Shown: positions 49,730 to 61,760, numbered from the stretch's first letter. The stretch: DNA of 64,000 nucleotides from Undaria pinnatifida (GCA_012845835.1 JABAKD010000007.1:7576066-7640065), one strand, 5' to 3'. Numbers and translations: made by a program. Notes: a model not told the origin generated them from the sequence alone.

Positions 49730-50660
49730 GCCAGGTATACAAAAAAGTATTCAGCCTGAGAGTGGTATATATTTTGATTCCCCTAGCGTAGCACGCGTCC
49801 GTGCTCGAGCAAAAAGAAAAAGGCTGAGAGTGAGTATACCGTACTATATGTATTTTAGCACGCCTCGATACAAACTACCAGGTATATTTTTCGCTTGAAA
49901 ATGGCATACATACCTCATTATATCGGCCGTAGCACGCGTATAAAAGCTATAGATTTAGCCTGAAAATTGTATACCTTGCTGGTCTATATCTATCATATCA
50001 TGTGCGTCCAAACAAAAGCTATTTTAGACACGAGGTGGTACACCTTGATGCCTGGGTCGTACCACCCGTCCATACAAACTATGTATTTCGCCTGAAAATG
50101 GTAAACCTTATTTCATCTATCGTAGCCCGTGTCCATACAAACTATATAATTCGCCTTCAAAAAGTATGTATTTTGATTCCTGTAGCGTAGCACGCGTCCA
50201 TACTCGAGCAAAAAAAAAAGCTGAGAGTGGTATACCTTATTATGTCTATCGTAGCATCCGTTGATACAAACTATATATTTCACCTGAGAATGGTGAACCT
50301 TGTTTCATCTATCGTAGCACGCGTCCATACAAACTATATATTTCGCCGGAAAATGGTATACCTTGTTATGCCTATCGTAGCACGCGTTCAAACAAAAGAT
50401 ATTTTAGACACGAGGTTGTATAATATCTTAGCGCGCGTCCATACAAACTATATATCTCGCCTCAAAATGGTATACTTTGTTAGATCTGTCGTAGCACGCG
50501 TCCAAACAAAAGCTATTTTAGACTTAAGGTGGTATACCTCAGTTCTTAGCACGCGTCCATAAAAGATACCGGAGTTTATCTTACCATGAAAGTGGTGTAT
50601 CATAATGCCCATATCGTAGCACGCGTCCCTACCAAAAAAAATCAGCCAGAAAGCGGTATA
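49730..50660 (+). repeat. Minisatellite D, about 14 units of 55-70 bp
   Basis: Each unit carries CTATCGTAGCACGCGTCCAT, then ACAAACTATATATTTCGCCT, then GAAAATGGTATACCTTGTTA. Unit motifs lie near 49790, 49857, 49928, 50000, 50068, 50125, 50188, 50250, 50314, 50377, 50430, 50491, 50545 and 50616. Frames of 111 codons across it are artefacts of the repeat. Confidence 0.9.
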
Positions 50661-50920
50661 CCCAAAAATGCCACGCGTTGCACAAAGTTGACAACACAAT
50701 ACTTCGAAAGAGTGTGAGTTGTGTTCCCCAGTAAAACCCTATCCCACCGCTTGGTAATGCCATGGCGATGGCCTACGTACAGTACACACCACGTACCAAC
50801 GAACTTGAAATGGGGTGGTCGCTAGATTTCGAAGCCTCTTTGGCCAGATATACTAATAAGGCGATGAAACGCCGCCATAATCGTGTTGCGCGCCTTCCCT
50901 ATGTTTTTCAAAGCCCTCAC

Positions 50921-51047
50921 CGTTCGTGCTTTCTCGTTGAAAAACTTGAGGGAATTTGGCATCGTGATGATGGTCATGCCTGGTCGGGTGGAAAACTTGG
51001 TGACATCATCCATCCGCGACTTGTGCGCTTTCGGCCACGTGTCTCCC
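50921..51047 (-). CDS. Pyruvyl transferase exon with GD..WP and MPNSL
   Basis: This 127-nt exon starts after the acceptor TGCATAG. Its first base completes the tryptophan of GGGNW, and it continues GDTWPKAHKSRMDDVTKF. That is the expected GGGNWGDxWP..H..R pattern. Further on, TIITMPNSLKFFN corresponds to the family PQSI/PQSL strand. The donor ACG|GTGAGG at 50920 is close to consensus, and the exon ends in phase 0. A plus-strand open frame from 50762 and other minus-strand extensions over this stretch are shadows. Confidence 0.8.
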
Positions 51048-51734
51048 CTATGCATAACGCGAGGAGGGTGGCGTGTTTGATTCGAGAACGAACGAGCATG
51101 TAGCAGAGGGCTGGCGGTTAACATAGGTCAGGGACGAACGCTTGTATCCCCTTCTATCGCTTCTTCCTTCTATAGGACATTATAGGGCTAACATCCATGA
51201 AAATGTTTTGCAACCTTTGCAAGATCAAACAATAACCGTGGCTTTGATCCGGCACTTGTGCAGTGCGCACTTGCAATTGCTTACCTCCAATTATAAGCTA
51301 CAAACCGTCTCTCACGAGTAAATATTTCAGACATTGGCACACGACACGGGAGAGGCTTATTTCTTTTTTGATTCTTGAGCGCTTGAGGATGCCCATGCTT
51401 ATCCCCGAACAAACGTCTCCGATACAGCAACAAAAAAGGGTAACCCTCGTGGACAAATGCATGTCTCCGGTACACCAAGAATTACGTTGCAAAGCAAAAG
51501 AAGGATAGTAGGTTCGGATCATTTTCGACTCGGGAGCACCACCTAGGATTGCCAAAATTTTGCTACGCTAGCCGGAAGGCGCGTCAATTCAGGTGCCACA
51601 TGTGGTAGGGTTTCACTTGCATCCTTACGATTCGTACGATATAGAGGTAGCGGGTTCGGCGAAAATCGGTGTCTGAATGAGGTGACTCCACAACCCAAAG
51701 TCGTCGGAATATGGTTAACTTGTCAGCACGACTA

Positions 51735-51880
51735 TCTTCGTTGTGTGCCTAGAACATGGCATTGGTTTATGCCGGTAAAAGCTTTAGGTTTCTCTTGTTG
51801 AGTCCTATTTAAAAATGCTTTAAGTTCTCCAAGCAAGCGAGGAACGCCAGAAATCAAATGCTTGGCGCATCTATAGACTA
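51735..51880 (+). repeat. Repeat family C, copy 5
   Basis: A more decayed copy. Blocks are TTGTGTGCCTAGAACATGGC, TGCTTTAAGTTCTCCAAG, GAACGCCAGAAATCAAATG and GGCGCATCTATAGACTACCG. The upstream module (GGCGAAAATCGGTGTCTGAA) precedes it at 51655. Confidence 0.65.
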
Positions 51881-52009
51881 CCGCAACAGGGTTTTTACTG
51901 GTATTTTTTCACGCCGCTAGCCATTTAATCGGGGTTTGTTTCATGCCGAAACCCCCCCCCCGGTAACTATTTGAAACCTTCAGGCTGAGGCCACAAAGGC
52001 AGCAGGGGG

Positions 52010-52027
52010 GTCACTCGCGGGAGTGAT
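52010..52027. repeat. Imperfect palindrome of the F family
   Basis: GTCACTCGCGGGAGTGAT has two mismatches to the perfect core at 48378. The left flank (GGCTGAGGCCACAAAGGC) resembles the flanks of other copies only loosely. Confidence 0.6.
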
Positions 52028-52322
52028 CTCTTGGGGCATCGCCGTAAGAAGAGGCCTTGAAGAATATCCCGCCGATCGTGGTAGTATTAGCGTTGTATAG
52101 GTCGAACCAATCTAATGCATAGTGTGAAAAGTCATACACGCTTAACTGATGATAAAATCTCTTGGCGAAGATGTAAGTGGACATGATTCTGCGAAACACA
52201 GCAGGACGAAATAGGGCATGCCAACGACGTTCGGTAGTTCCTGCGCACGTCAAGTGGGCCCGTAAGGTGAAACGTAGAAGCTGACCCAGCATGGCCTAAC
52301 TGCGGTGTAGCAAAGACGGCTT

Positions 52323-52358
52323 ATGATGACGATGAAGATGATGATGATGATCATCATC

Positions 52359-52413
<55 letters not shown>
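52323..52413. repeat. (GAT)n microsatellite with a strand switch
   Basis: About 90 bp of GAT/ATG repeats contain an inverted part (GATGATGATCATCATCATGA), so the array is partly self-complementary. It keeps a minus-strand frame open as poly-Ile or poly-Ser. Confidence 0.95.
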
Positions 52414-52414
<1 letters not shown>

Positions 52415-52465
52415 GATGTCTTCGACGCGTGGTACGATAAGATGTCTTCGACGCGTGGTACGATA
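52414..52465. repeat. Exact 26-bp tandem duplication
   Basis: Two identical units (52414-52439 and 52440-52465) contain CGACGCGTGGTACGATA. Read on minus this is TATCGTACCACGCGTCG, a close match to the unit motif of minisatellite D but in the opposite orientation. Confidence 0.95.
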
Positions 52466-53981
52466 GAGGTAGCGCTTCCCGGCTTGAACGGTTTCCGAAT
52501 GGCTGTACGTTTGAACCCCAAAATCGTCCGTCGTACTTCTTTTTTTTTTTCGCGTTTGATATTGGATTGCCTTTGCCATGACATATGCTAAGTTAGATAA
52601 TGCACCCATTTTTATTGTATTAGGCTTATTTCTTCCCCCGCGTTAAGAGCTCAACACCTCGCGCAAAATATACTGTATTTTGGTTTGGTACACTGCAAGG
52701 ACAACCGGGTAAACAGGCACACGGTCTAGGAACTGAGTGCAAAAGTATCACGTCGCGAAATAAGAACGGCATTCAGACGATTTTAGGCTAAGGAGCGCTG
52801 CCATTCAGGAAACAACATAAACAAAACTGGTGGTACACATTAATACCGCTGTTGTAGCACAAACGTCCCATGAATGTGTTCATCGGATTAAGCTTGGTTT
52901 TGATCTCCATATCGTTTTCGGGTGTGGGGTAGAGCTCCTTCAAATAGTAACAGCCTCAGAACAAACAGGTGCACCTCTCTCTACTGTAGCACCAGTCCAT
53001 TGTAATGTCGTACCGGCCGGCGCACGTGGAGTGAGGTTGTTTCTTCCACGACTCATGTGGATCGGAGCCGTCGTCGTCGGAGGCATGACAAGGACCCCGG
53101 CAGGGCCCACACTATTCATAGCTTGTGCATACCGTGAACGTCAAAGCCCGGCCCCTGATCGACACATTCATGTGGACGAACACATGATACCACGTATGAC
53201 GCTGTACCCATGACACATGGTACGACGGTAAACTTTCACCGAGTTATTTGTCAATGGTTAATCCCTTGAGCAGCTCCATCATTCTCATAGAAAAAAAAAA
53301 CGTGACTTGGAGTATGCTAAAAGTGCAACCCAATAGAAGCGTCCATGGTCTAGTTACAAAGGCCCTCATTCCTGGTGCGAAAGAACATTGAACGGATTTT
53401 GGGGTATGAGGAGTCCTTTTTACTAGTTTCCTTTTCGGAGTCTGACGGTACGGTATACGTTCTGTGTGTGCTGTCATCAACACGAATGCACTTCGGGTTA
53501 CGGCTCGTGGTGCGCTTTAAAAACCACCGGCCGGAGGCCGTGTTGCAGCCCCGCACCACGAGCGAAAGGCTCGGAGAGGCCCAAACGTTAGAGAATGTAC
53601 GCAAAAAATGTGGCATGAATAAACTCCAAATGTGCGTCTTACGCGTTCAATTTACCGTCGATCTCGTATTGACAGTAGGCGGCATCAGAAGCCCTTTTGG
53701 CGTACAGAAACACTTCGATAGAAATATGTACTGAACTATGTAACGAAAAGATGAAAACGAAACTAAACGACCACCTGCGGTCACAATGTCGTGGACAAAC
53801 ACGTACCTCATGGCGAGCATCGTCCAAGCACCTAAGCTTTTCCTCATTCACTTGACACATATTCATGCGAGAAACACCGTTATATCAGACTAGGTTGGGA
53901 CTGAATGCCACCGTCAGATTTAGACCAAGATCAAGACTTTCAGGCTGGATGCGATGCTCCGCAGCAACAGCACCGACAGGC

Positions 53982-54004
53982 ATATATATATATATATATA
54001 TATA
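53982..54004. repeat. (AT)n microsatellite
   Basis: Uninterrupted AT dinucleotides, about 11 units. Confidence 0.95.
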
Positions 54005-55115
54005 CTCCCAAAGCACCTGCCTATCTATACTACCCTAAGTTTGAGCCTGTGCTTCTCCTGGACGAATGACCTGTCGAGTGTCAAGTGTCGTTCCTCGAGT
54101 CGTCGTGTCGAGTGTCGAGCATGCATAGATAGGGGGAAAGGGGGCCATAAACATAGCACCTCTTACGAAAAAAACGTTACGTGGTGCAATTCAAAGTTAA
54201 CAAAGAGCTTGCGTCGAAACACAACCAAACCTATATATTGGGCAATGGCAAAACCGACCAATACTATATTCGCCTAACGGCAAAGCAGACTCCCCCCAGG
54301 AACAACTTCCGGCGAAATGACATCGAAAACAAAATCGCCAGAGGCGAAAAGGGACCCAATACGTTTCTCGTTTACGGCAAAAGAAGGGTCGCATTTCTTT
54401 CGTCTACGGCTGTGGATGGACATCACTCATAATCACGTGTTAAATGTGTTCTTTTTGTTGATACAATTTTATCATGTGATGTTATTAATAGCCGTTGGTT
54501 GTTGATTATATGTCACTTAATCTTGATTAGTCTATAATTGATATTGATCTCGATCTTGATCTTAATTGAAGTTGACGTAATCCATTTATTAGTTTTACGG
54601 TACACTGCACTTGGAAGGGCGTGTGGGGGGAGGAACATCGTGCACGAGAGAAACACGGTCTCATCTGTGCCGCTGGTGCCGGAGCCAATGAAACAAACGG
54701 TTGAAATCCACAAATTATCAACAAATCCTTATGACTATTTATGACATTATTGTCGTTTAACTGATTGCGTTTATTTTAATCAATCAATCGAGGTTAAATC
54801 AGCCCGATGTGGACAACGTTATCAATGAAATCAACGCCGAAATGAATAAGAGTGCATACCTACCCGACTGAGGTGAAAAACATAGCGGCAATCATGTTTG
54901 GGGGTGCGGCACGCTGCTCATTGACTCCGATACAAAGTGCGCCAAGAAGAATCGTGCAAAGATGAATTGCCGCGGAAACGGTGCGCCAGCGCACAGTTGC
55001 ACGCCTGACTGGTATACGACTGCAACAAGCGCTGTTGTTGCAGCAGTAAATAATTTATTTGAACGGCAAAAACTGGAATCGTAATTATATATATATATGG
55101 TAACGTGGTACATAC

Positions 55116-55210
55116 CAGTTCCCGCCGCCTTGAAACATTACAGTTGCGTTTCCGTGAAGTAGCGCCTGAACGTCAGGATCATTCTGGCACGTCTTCATCA
55201 AGCCCAGCCC
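55116..55210 (-). CDS. Pyruvyl transferase exon ending in GGGN-W
   Basis: This 95-nt exon follows the acceptor CGCCGTGCAG and ends at a strong GTATGT donor at 55115. It gives 31 codons plus two bases of a split tryptophan codon. Its end reads NATVMFQGGGN, the conserved strand and glycine loop that comes just before W-GD in this family. The matching GD lies 4 kb away at the start of the exon at 51047, and the TG plus G split codon joins correctly. The surrounding unspliced frame continues upstream to 55429 without a stop, so a longer exon is possible. The joint to the NFGD exon is in phase 0 as modelled. Confidence 0.8.
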
Positions 55211-55564
55211 CTGCACGGCGAAAAAACATATTATACTACATATTATTGTTGGAAGATTTTTTTTTCCGTTTGCCCGTCCGATACCATGTGTGTTTTCCAC
55301 AACAAACGAACATTTACACCACTCTAAAATATCCATCCGGCACAAACATTGATTGGCATTGTCCCCGCCGATGCCTCCAGGTAAAGAAACGATCTCGGTG
55401 GTCACAATCGACAAAGTATCATCACGCATTGCCCACTCTGTGACACAGGTAATCGACCATATTCAATGTCGAATGCAATTAATGCGGAGGCGGAACATAA
55501 ACAATAGAGGGGAGAGAAAAAAGGGAATACGTGAAAAAAAAGGAGCAGCATATATTAAAAAAAA

Positions 55565-56665
55565 AAAATGCACTCCAGCTGTGAGATCGAAGCTCATCTT
55601 TGCAAGCTGTGTGTGATACTTCGATCTCGCGTATTACGGGCAGTGTGTCCTCATTTAGGATATAGGTAGGCGACTCCCCTTGGAACTACAGTTGTAGCTA
55701 TCATGGTCAACAGGGTGATGTTGGTCAGTCTGTGTGTGGAAAATATACAACCCGTTTTTGAGGGGGATAAATTCTGACAGTTGTGGAAGAAAATGCATCA
55801 GTTTATCAAGTGAATCATGCAAGTCGTAAAACCAGTAAGGGGGGGGCAGTTTATCATTTACATCCTTTAAATCGTAGAACCAGTGACGAGAGGGCGGAGT
55901 AAACGAGGGGGTCCGTTGGGGCGGGGGCGGGGGGGGGGGGGGGAGGGAAAGGGTTTTAAACAGCTGTAGATCGCATAGATGTAGATGTTTGCGACACGGG
56001 TGGTGCTACGTCCAGGTGGTGGTGCGGGTTGTGGGAACGCAGCGGACGTGAGGTGGGGGTGGGGTCATGAATTGGAGCAGCGGCATGGCTGGCTCTAGCA
56101 AGATAATGGGGTGATTTCAAATTTAGGTGGGGCGTTTGAGCAAGAGGGAGCGGGAAAAAAGAACAAAAAGAGCGGGAGGGGGGGGACGGGTTTTTAACAG
56201 GTGTAGGTCGCATATAGGTAGGGGCTTGCTGTACGCGTGGTGCTAGGCCTAAGCGATTGTGCGGGTAGTGGGGAAGGAGGGGGCGTTTGGGGGAGAAAGG
56301 AGGGAAGGGGTGGGGGGAGGTGGGGGGGAGGGGGGATGAATTAAAGCCACGGCATGGATGGCTACAAAGATTATGACGCGATATCAACTGCGTAAAATGT
56401 GTTCATTGCTCTGGCCGATTTCGATTTTTGGTGGGTCGTTTGAACGAGAGGGAACGAGGAAAAAAAATAAGGGGGCGGGCTAATGAATTGGCATGGATAT
56501 CTAAAGAGATAACAAGGTAATGTCAGCTGGCTGGTAGTCTTCACGCCCTTGACAGATTTTGATTTTAGTTGGGGCGTCTGAACAAGAGTGGAGTCGGGGG
56601 GCGCGGGGGGCGGGGGGCGGGCGGGACACTTCAATATGTGCGCGAAAACTTTTTTCCTTGAAGGG
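55565..56665 (+). repeat. Repeat family A, copy 7 (composite)
   Basis: It starts GCACTCCAGCTGTGAGATCG after a run of A and carries all core blocks. The G-rich linkers and the CAGGTGTAGGTCGCATA / CTAGGCCTAAGCGATTGTGC blocks are then repeated (55.95, 56.2 and 56.6 kb). It mirrors the composite copy 2 in the opposite orientation. Confidence 0.8.
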
Positions 56666-56804
56666 GGCAAATCTGACTAATATATTTTATATCAACTGCC
56701 TGGTATTGATTATTATCCCACCAGACTTGATGTTATAGCTTCATAATTTAATGTTGTGCCTTGATCGCAGGATAAAAGTTTTTCAATCGATACGTAAAAC
56801 CATG

Positions 56805-57440
56805 TAATCACCACGATTTTATAGTGACAGTGTGGGGCTCTGACATCGCAAAATTATAAGAAAGAGATGCACATTGAAAATACAACAGGCGACGTGATGT
56901 GGTCATGCAATGTCACCACCATGAGCACGAGGGGGAGAAGTGCAAATCGTCAGTGTCTTGAAAGGAACGCTTGGTGTACCCGCGCTCACTTACGTTACTT
57001 CGTTAGCTATACTTCGTTTGGCAGAAGTTGAGAGGCGATCATGCCGACCGTGCGTACGAAATACCCTACATAATAATATGATGGTGATGTGGTCTACAGC
57101 AATTTTGACATATCTGCCTCTACTTCCTTTTCACATTATTATTAGATCATTTACGATTTTACGCCCATGACATTTACCGTGCATATGTGGGGCTCCGACG
57201 GCGCCAATTCTAAGACAGAGATACATATTACAAATACAGCAAGCGAGGTGATGTCGTTATGCTATGTCACCACTATTGAACACGAGGGGGAGAGATACAA
57301 ATCGTCATCGTTTTGAAATTAGCGCTGGACGTGCCCGCGCTCAATTGTGTTACTTCGTTAGACATAAAAAATGGCGTTTGGTAGAGGTTGTCAGGCGATC
57401 ATGCAGACGGCAGTTAGGCGCGAAATGTCCTACGTAATAG
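56805..57440. repeat. Diverged tandem duplication, period about 355 bp
   Basis: The units share GTGGGGCTC (56832 and 57187), ATACAACAGGCGACGTGATG / ATACAGCAAGCGAGGTGATG, CACGAGGGGGAGA, GTGTACCCGCGCTCA / GTGCCCGCGCTCA, GTTACTTCGTTAG and GGCGATCATGC, in the same order. The units are old and differ at many positions. Confidence 0.8.
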
Positions 57441-58109
57441 GTTAGTAGTGCGGTCAAATATATATGTATATATGATATACGTTAAAAGAGCGAGGGCGCC
57501 CTCATATCTTTCTTTTCGACACAAGCCGTAACATTCTTCAATCTTCAAGCCTCCCGGCAGAGAGTGGGGGCATTTGACACCGTCCCCTCCCTCAAGCGTA
57601 AAAAAAATACAATATTTCGCCGAGCACAGGGGACGATAGAGAGCGGTCCCCACCCTCCCGGCTAGTCACGAGGCCTTCCGTATTCCCATTGGGAGGGGGC
57701 TTACAGGCCACACCTTCGTAGCGATGGCGACTTCAGCGGTAGTGAGTGGCACGAGGCAGCTGTGAGCTCGCCCGTAGGATCACGAAGAGTTGTATGGTCA
57801 ACAGATTTGGCTAAATGCGCACTGCCTGATGAAGGTCATGACGGAGGGAGATATATATAGCGTGGATTTGTCCCTGTGGAAAACTCTTTGACGCCCTGGA
57901 AGCAAAAGGCTCTCGGCGCTGGACTTACCATGCGGCATGAGCTCTCGCAAGAGCATCTAAAGCGTGTGTGTCACAGTTCCACGGAACACCATGGTAATGC
58001 AATACTTCTGCACCATAGCGGGGCGCGCGGGTATTCGCTGCAGGTGTGTCAACGCCTTGACACCCTATATCGTATTGAGTACCTGTCATCCGGTGCCATC
58101 CGGTGTCGT

Positions 58110-58330
58110 ATTCGACCTCAGGCTACGACAGAAGGGTCCCTTTTTTGGATTTTTTCTTCAGTGGCCAGGAGTCACTCGCGCGAGTTTAAGCTTGTTTTCG
58201 CCTAATTTTATTTGGCGTGTTGAAAGTCCGCAATAGCAATAGTTGACCACTCTGCGCCCAGTTATATCGCGTCAAAGTATTTCGTCAGTGACAGTTACAG
58301 AGTCACTCGCGTGCGAGCGTGAGACCTTCA
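58110..58330 (+). repeat. Palindromic F element, copy 3
   Basis: GTGGCCAGGAGTCACTCGCG then CGAG (58161-58184) and, about 130 bp on, TCGTCAGTGACAGTTACAGA then GTCACTCGCGTGCGAG (58282-58318). It has the same two-palindrome layout as copies 1 and 2. Confidence 0.65.
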
Positions 58331-59166
58331 ATACACTAGTGAATAACGGGGGTACCTCCCTCACCGAAGCCAGTGGTACCCTGGCTCCATGCGTGGTAAC
58401 ACACGATTGTCACTCGCATTTTGTTTTGGTTTGCTTCACTTTTTGCCTTGGCTTGCGGCCGAGTTGCGGAACGATCGTTGCTCACACAGGCGAATCTTGG
58501 AAGTACAACAGCAGTAGCGCTCCCCCAGCTACAGCATTCGAAAACTGCGAGCCGCTCCTCTGCGTGTGTTAACGGTGCCGCTGGGAGGGACTTGGATGTG
58601 GTATTTGACGAGGCACCTACTCATGGTTAGACTCCCTTACTGCTTTGCTGTACAGAAGAGGGACTATAATCTCGGTACCATTTGTATATCTCACGGATGG
58701 CCGTGCGAGTCTGTCCTTGCGGCCTTGCTATTAAGTACCACTGCTTTATATTGCACTGCTGTCGAAGCAGCAGGACACTGCGTGTGAGTCATTGCTTGGG
58801 GTGTATCTTCGGAACGACTGATCGACACAATAAAATATTTTCTACCCGAAAGTGGGGGGGAAAATTGTTTCGGCCGCCTCGGGGTAGGACGGGGTAGTTC
58901 AGGCGTAATATATCCCAGTTCTCGTGCGCCCTCGACCGTAGATGGAAAATGGTACCAAATAGCCCCCCCCAAAAAAACATAGACACCAGTGGTCGTAATC
59001 GGGTATACCTGGTGGCCTTCCGGCCTATATGGCGCACCTTTCCATTTCAGTGACCTCATCGATCCGACGACGCCATCTGAATTTCCACCGATGGCCAACC
59101 CCGATAATCAGGGTACCTTACCGCTTTTTCGACAAAATATTTGGCTTACTGATGAAATTGTACATA

Positions 59167-59183
59167 CCCTAACCCTAACCCTA
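59167..59183. repeat. Short interstitial telomere-like repeat
   Basis: CCCTAACCCTAACCCTA: nearly three units of the TTAGGG-type telomere motif. It is too short to claim a former telomere. Confidence 0.7.
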
Positions 59184-59574
59184 TGAAGCGCAGCCGACAA
59201 TTGTAGGGTGAATCCCCTTCTTTGTCTCGTACATAGTGTGCGTCAACCACCGTCTCGAAAGAGTGGTCTAATCTCTGATGCGCCGATAATAGCCACATAT
59301 CCGCCGGGTAGGCTCGATTTCGGCTACGAAACCCTCAAAATAATCTAGGCAACTATGTTTCCCTGCTACGAAAATGGGCGTGGTGTTCATCCTTGACGGG
59401 GCGACGACCCACAACGCGACCGCGTTCCATCCGAGTTCATGCCTCTCGTTACCTACGGAGGCGGAGAAGAACCATCAGCTGGGTGTCCATGCGTTATTTA
59501 TCTTGCACAGTGTGAAAGCCGGGGAACTGTTGTTGTTGTTGCTGCTGTTGTTAACTGTTGTTGTTCTCACAGTA

Positions 59575-59705
59575 ACTCGCATTATCAAGTCCGTGGTCAC
59601 AGGACAGGCTCCAGTCACTCTTAGGCTGAAGAATACCTCAGGGAAAAACAAAAACAACCCAAGGTGGTACACGCATATATCACAGCTGACGCAATCCATG
59701 CCTCC
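59575..59705 (+). repeat. Repeat family G, copy 1
   Basis: Shared with 60.41-60.56 kb: AAGTCCGTGGTCACAGGACA, GGCTCCAGTCACTCT, a purine-rich stretch, GTGGTACACGCATAT and GCTGACGCAATCCATGCC. It overlaps a 175-codon open frame (59374-59901) that is therefore repeat sequence in part. Confidence 0.75.
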
Positions 59706-59851
59706 ACCAGAAACCTATCAAAGTGAAATCGAGAGTCAGTCTACGATGTGCCAGGTGCATACCGGTGCATACGTCTCATTACTCGCGCCTGGAAAAACCG
59801 ACTACCCAGTATATTGCTTGCCACCCAAGCAAGACTACCACGTATATGTTT

Positions 59852-60080
59852 CACGTAATATCTACCACTACGCATACGCACGACAGACGCAAGTCAATTG
59901 AAAAAATATAAACAAGGAAACAAAACCAAGGTGAAGCAAAGGAAAGCAAAGCGAAGAAAGCGGAAACAAAACGAAAAAGGAAAGGAAAGAAGAGAAAAGA
60001 CAAGCAAAGCAAGAAAAGACAAGAAGACAAGAAGTGGAAGCAAGGAAAGGAAAAGATGAGAAAAAAAAACGTCTTACCAG
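59852..60080 (-). repeat. Repeat family B, purine-tract copy
   Basis: Reverse-complement partner of the copy at 7.43-7.69 kb. It has ACTACGCATACGCACGACAG at 59869-59888, then CAATTG, then about 180 nt of AAGG/AAAG purine tract. Confidence 0.8.
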
Positions 60081-60409
60081 CACACTTTAAAAACTGATTA
60101 AAGACGGCATTAGAACTACAACCTATGAACTTCTTGCTGTGCGTATGGTAGAAAGCATGCACACATTATTCAGTTAATTATTTATTTAAGGTTGAGTAGC
60201 ACTATCTACGACAGCAGCCATGGGCATGCACATGCCACGTTATACGGGGTGAAGTGCGTGCCGTGCTGGTAGGCTCGGGCTGGGGCCTTGGGGTGGGTTC
60301 GTCCTTGGTTGATAGTGGCCAAGCAGCAGGTCCCCAGCCTCATCACACCAGCATGGCAAGGGCACCGGCTCGTTGATTTTGGCTATGCTGCTAGCATTGT
60401 AACTGTTCA

Positions 60410-60560
60410 CAGGCAACTCGCGAACCAAGTGCGTGGTAAATGGGCTGGGCTCCAGTCACTCTGGAGTGAGTGAAAGAATGTCGTAGGAAAAAGGTAGAAA
60501 TAAACCAAAAGTGGTAGTCTACACGCATACCAGTTGTATCATGGCTGACGCAAGCCGTCC
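60410..60560 (+). repeat. Repeat family G, copy 2
   Basis: AAGTGCGTGGTAAATGGGCT, GGGCTCCAGTCACTCT, AGTGGTAGTCTACACGCATA and GGCTGACGCAAGCCGTCC match copy 1 in order and orientation, about 840 bp away. Confidence 0.75.
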
Positions 60561-61129
60561 ATTGGCCAAAAGGAAGATCAACGTGAAATCCACAGTCATC
60601 GCCCACCATACGTATCTGGCCCAAATTATCTGTACGATTCCATCACTGCTATTATTGAGGGTAGCCGCTGTCAACCCACAACCAACACCTAGCCGATGAA
60701 TATTCAGCCATTCCCTCTACCCTACGTGAAGCAAGCATATGGATAATTTTCTTAATATACATGTCGAATGATATAAATATATGGCTTAGTCAACAAGAGA
60801 GCTCAAATCGGAGAGTGTGTGCTCGTGCGTGGTGGGCTGATGATGTCATCGAACAGGTCGGCCATTTTCGCTTAGAGGCGTGCACTAATCGGGTACCGTT
60901 TGCAGGTTGAGTAGCCCAAATCGAGTCCACAGGGCGAGGATGTGGTCATTGTGAGGAGTTGGCAGGCGTTGGATAATCAGATGTTGTCCTGTGGTCGTTT
61001 CGGTCGTCGCTATTGGAATATCCACGATTCGGCAACGAAGGCACCCGGCATGCTAGATTTTGGCCACTGGTAGAGCAAACATGAAGAGCCCTTATTATGT
61101 CGGAAAATTAAAAAACTAAAAATATATAC

Positions 61130-61725
61130 ACAAAACACTCCAGCTGTGAGATCGAAGATTTTGTCGAAACTCATCTTTGCAAGTTGTGTGTGATACTCCG
61201 ATCGCGAGTATTACGGGTTGCGTGTCCTTATTGAGGATATAGGTCGGCGACCCCCCTGGAACCACAGTGCATCTTTGCAAGCTGTGTGTCATACTCCGAT
61301 CGCGCGTATTACGCGTTGTGTGTCCTCATTAAGGATATAGGTCGGCGACTCCCCTTACAACTACAGTGTAGCTATTAGGGTCAACAGGGTGATGCTAGTC
61401 AGTCTGTGCGCCGGAACATAAAAACCCGTTTTTGAGGGGGACAAAACGTGACAGCTGTGGAAGGAAATGCATCAGTTTATCAAGTGTATTCTCTATGTCG
61501 TATAACCGGTGAGGGGAGGCCGGAGTTTTCGTCAGGGAATGGGTTTGAACAAGAGGAAACGGGGGGGGAGGGGGGTGGAGGGCGGGCGGGGCAACTCAAT
61601 ATGTGCGTGGAAACTGTAAATCCTTTAAGGGGATAAACCTGAGGGTTTTGGAAACAATGCACCAGTTCAACTTGTATATCTTGTACGTCGTATAGCCAGG
61701 CGGAGTGTCCGACGGGGTGGGTGGG

Positions 61726-61760
<35 letters not shown>

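Larger units (their letters stand above)
48671..50920 (-). other. Intron of pyruvyl transferase gene, about 2.3 kb
   Basis: This intron runs from donor GTGAGG to acceptor GCAG. Most of it is tandem repeat: four units of about 80 bp at 49.03-49.33 kb, a family C core at 49.33-49.48 kb and a 14-unit minisatellite at 49.73-50.66 kb. The 48.7-49.0 kb part has no recognised feature. Confidence 0.7.
51048..55115 (-). other. Intron of pyruvyl transferase gene, about 4.1 kb
   Basis: This intron runs from donor GTATGT to acceptor ATAG. It holds a family C copy at 51.7 kb, a degenerate palindrome at 52010, the (GAT)n array with its 26-bp duplication at 52.3-52.5 kb and an (AT)n run at 53982-54004. Between 52.6 and 53.9 kb and between 54.1 and 55.1 kb I see no recognisable feature. 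Confidence 0.7.

Noticed and set aside
50227-50562. 111-codon frame rich in ARVHTNYIF repeats
   Set aside because: It is a reading of the 60-bp minisatellite.
55217-55429. Upstream extension of the GGGNW exon in the same minus-strand frame
   Set aside because: The extension is open but does not resemble the family. A CGCCGTGCAG acceptor at 55211 gives a phase-0 join to the NFGD exon. Kept as a possible alternative only.
59374-59901. 175-codon plus-strand frame with a poly-leucine segment
   Set aside because: It overlaps a GTT microsatellite and family G and family B repeats with copies elsewhere. The hydrophobic run is the microsatellite.
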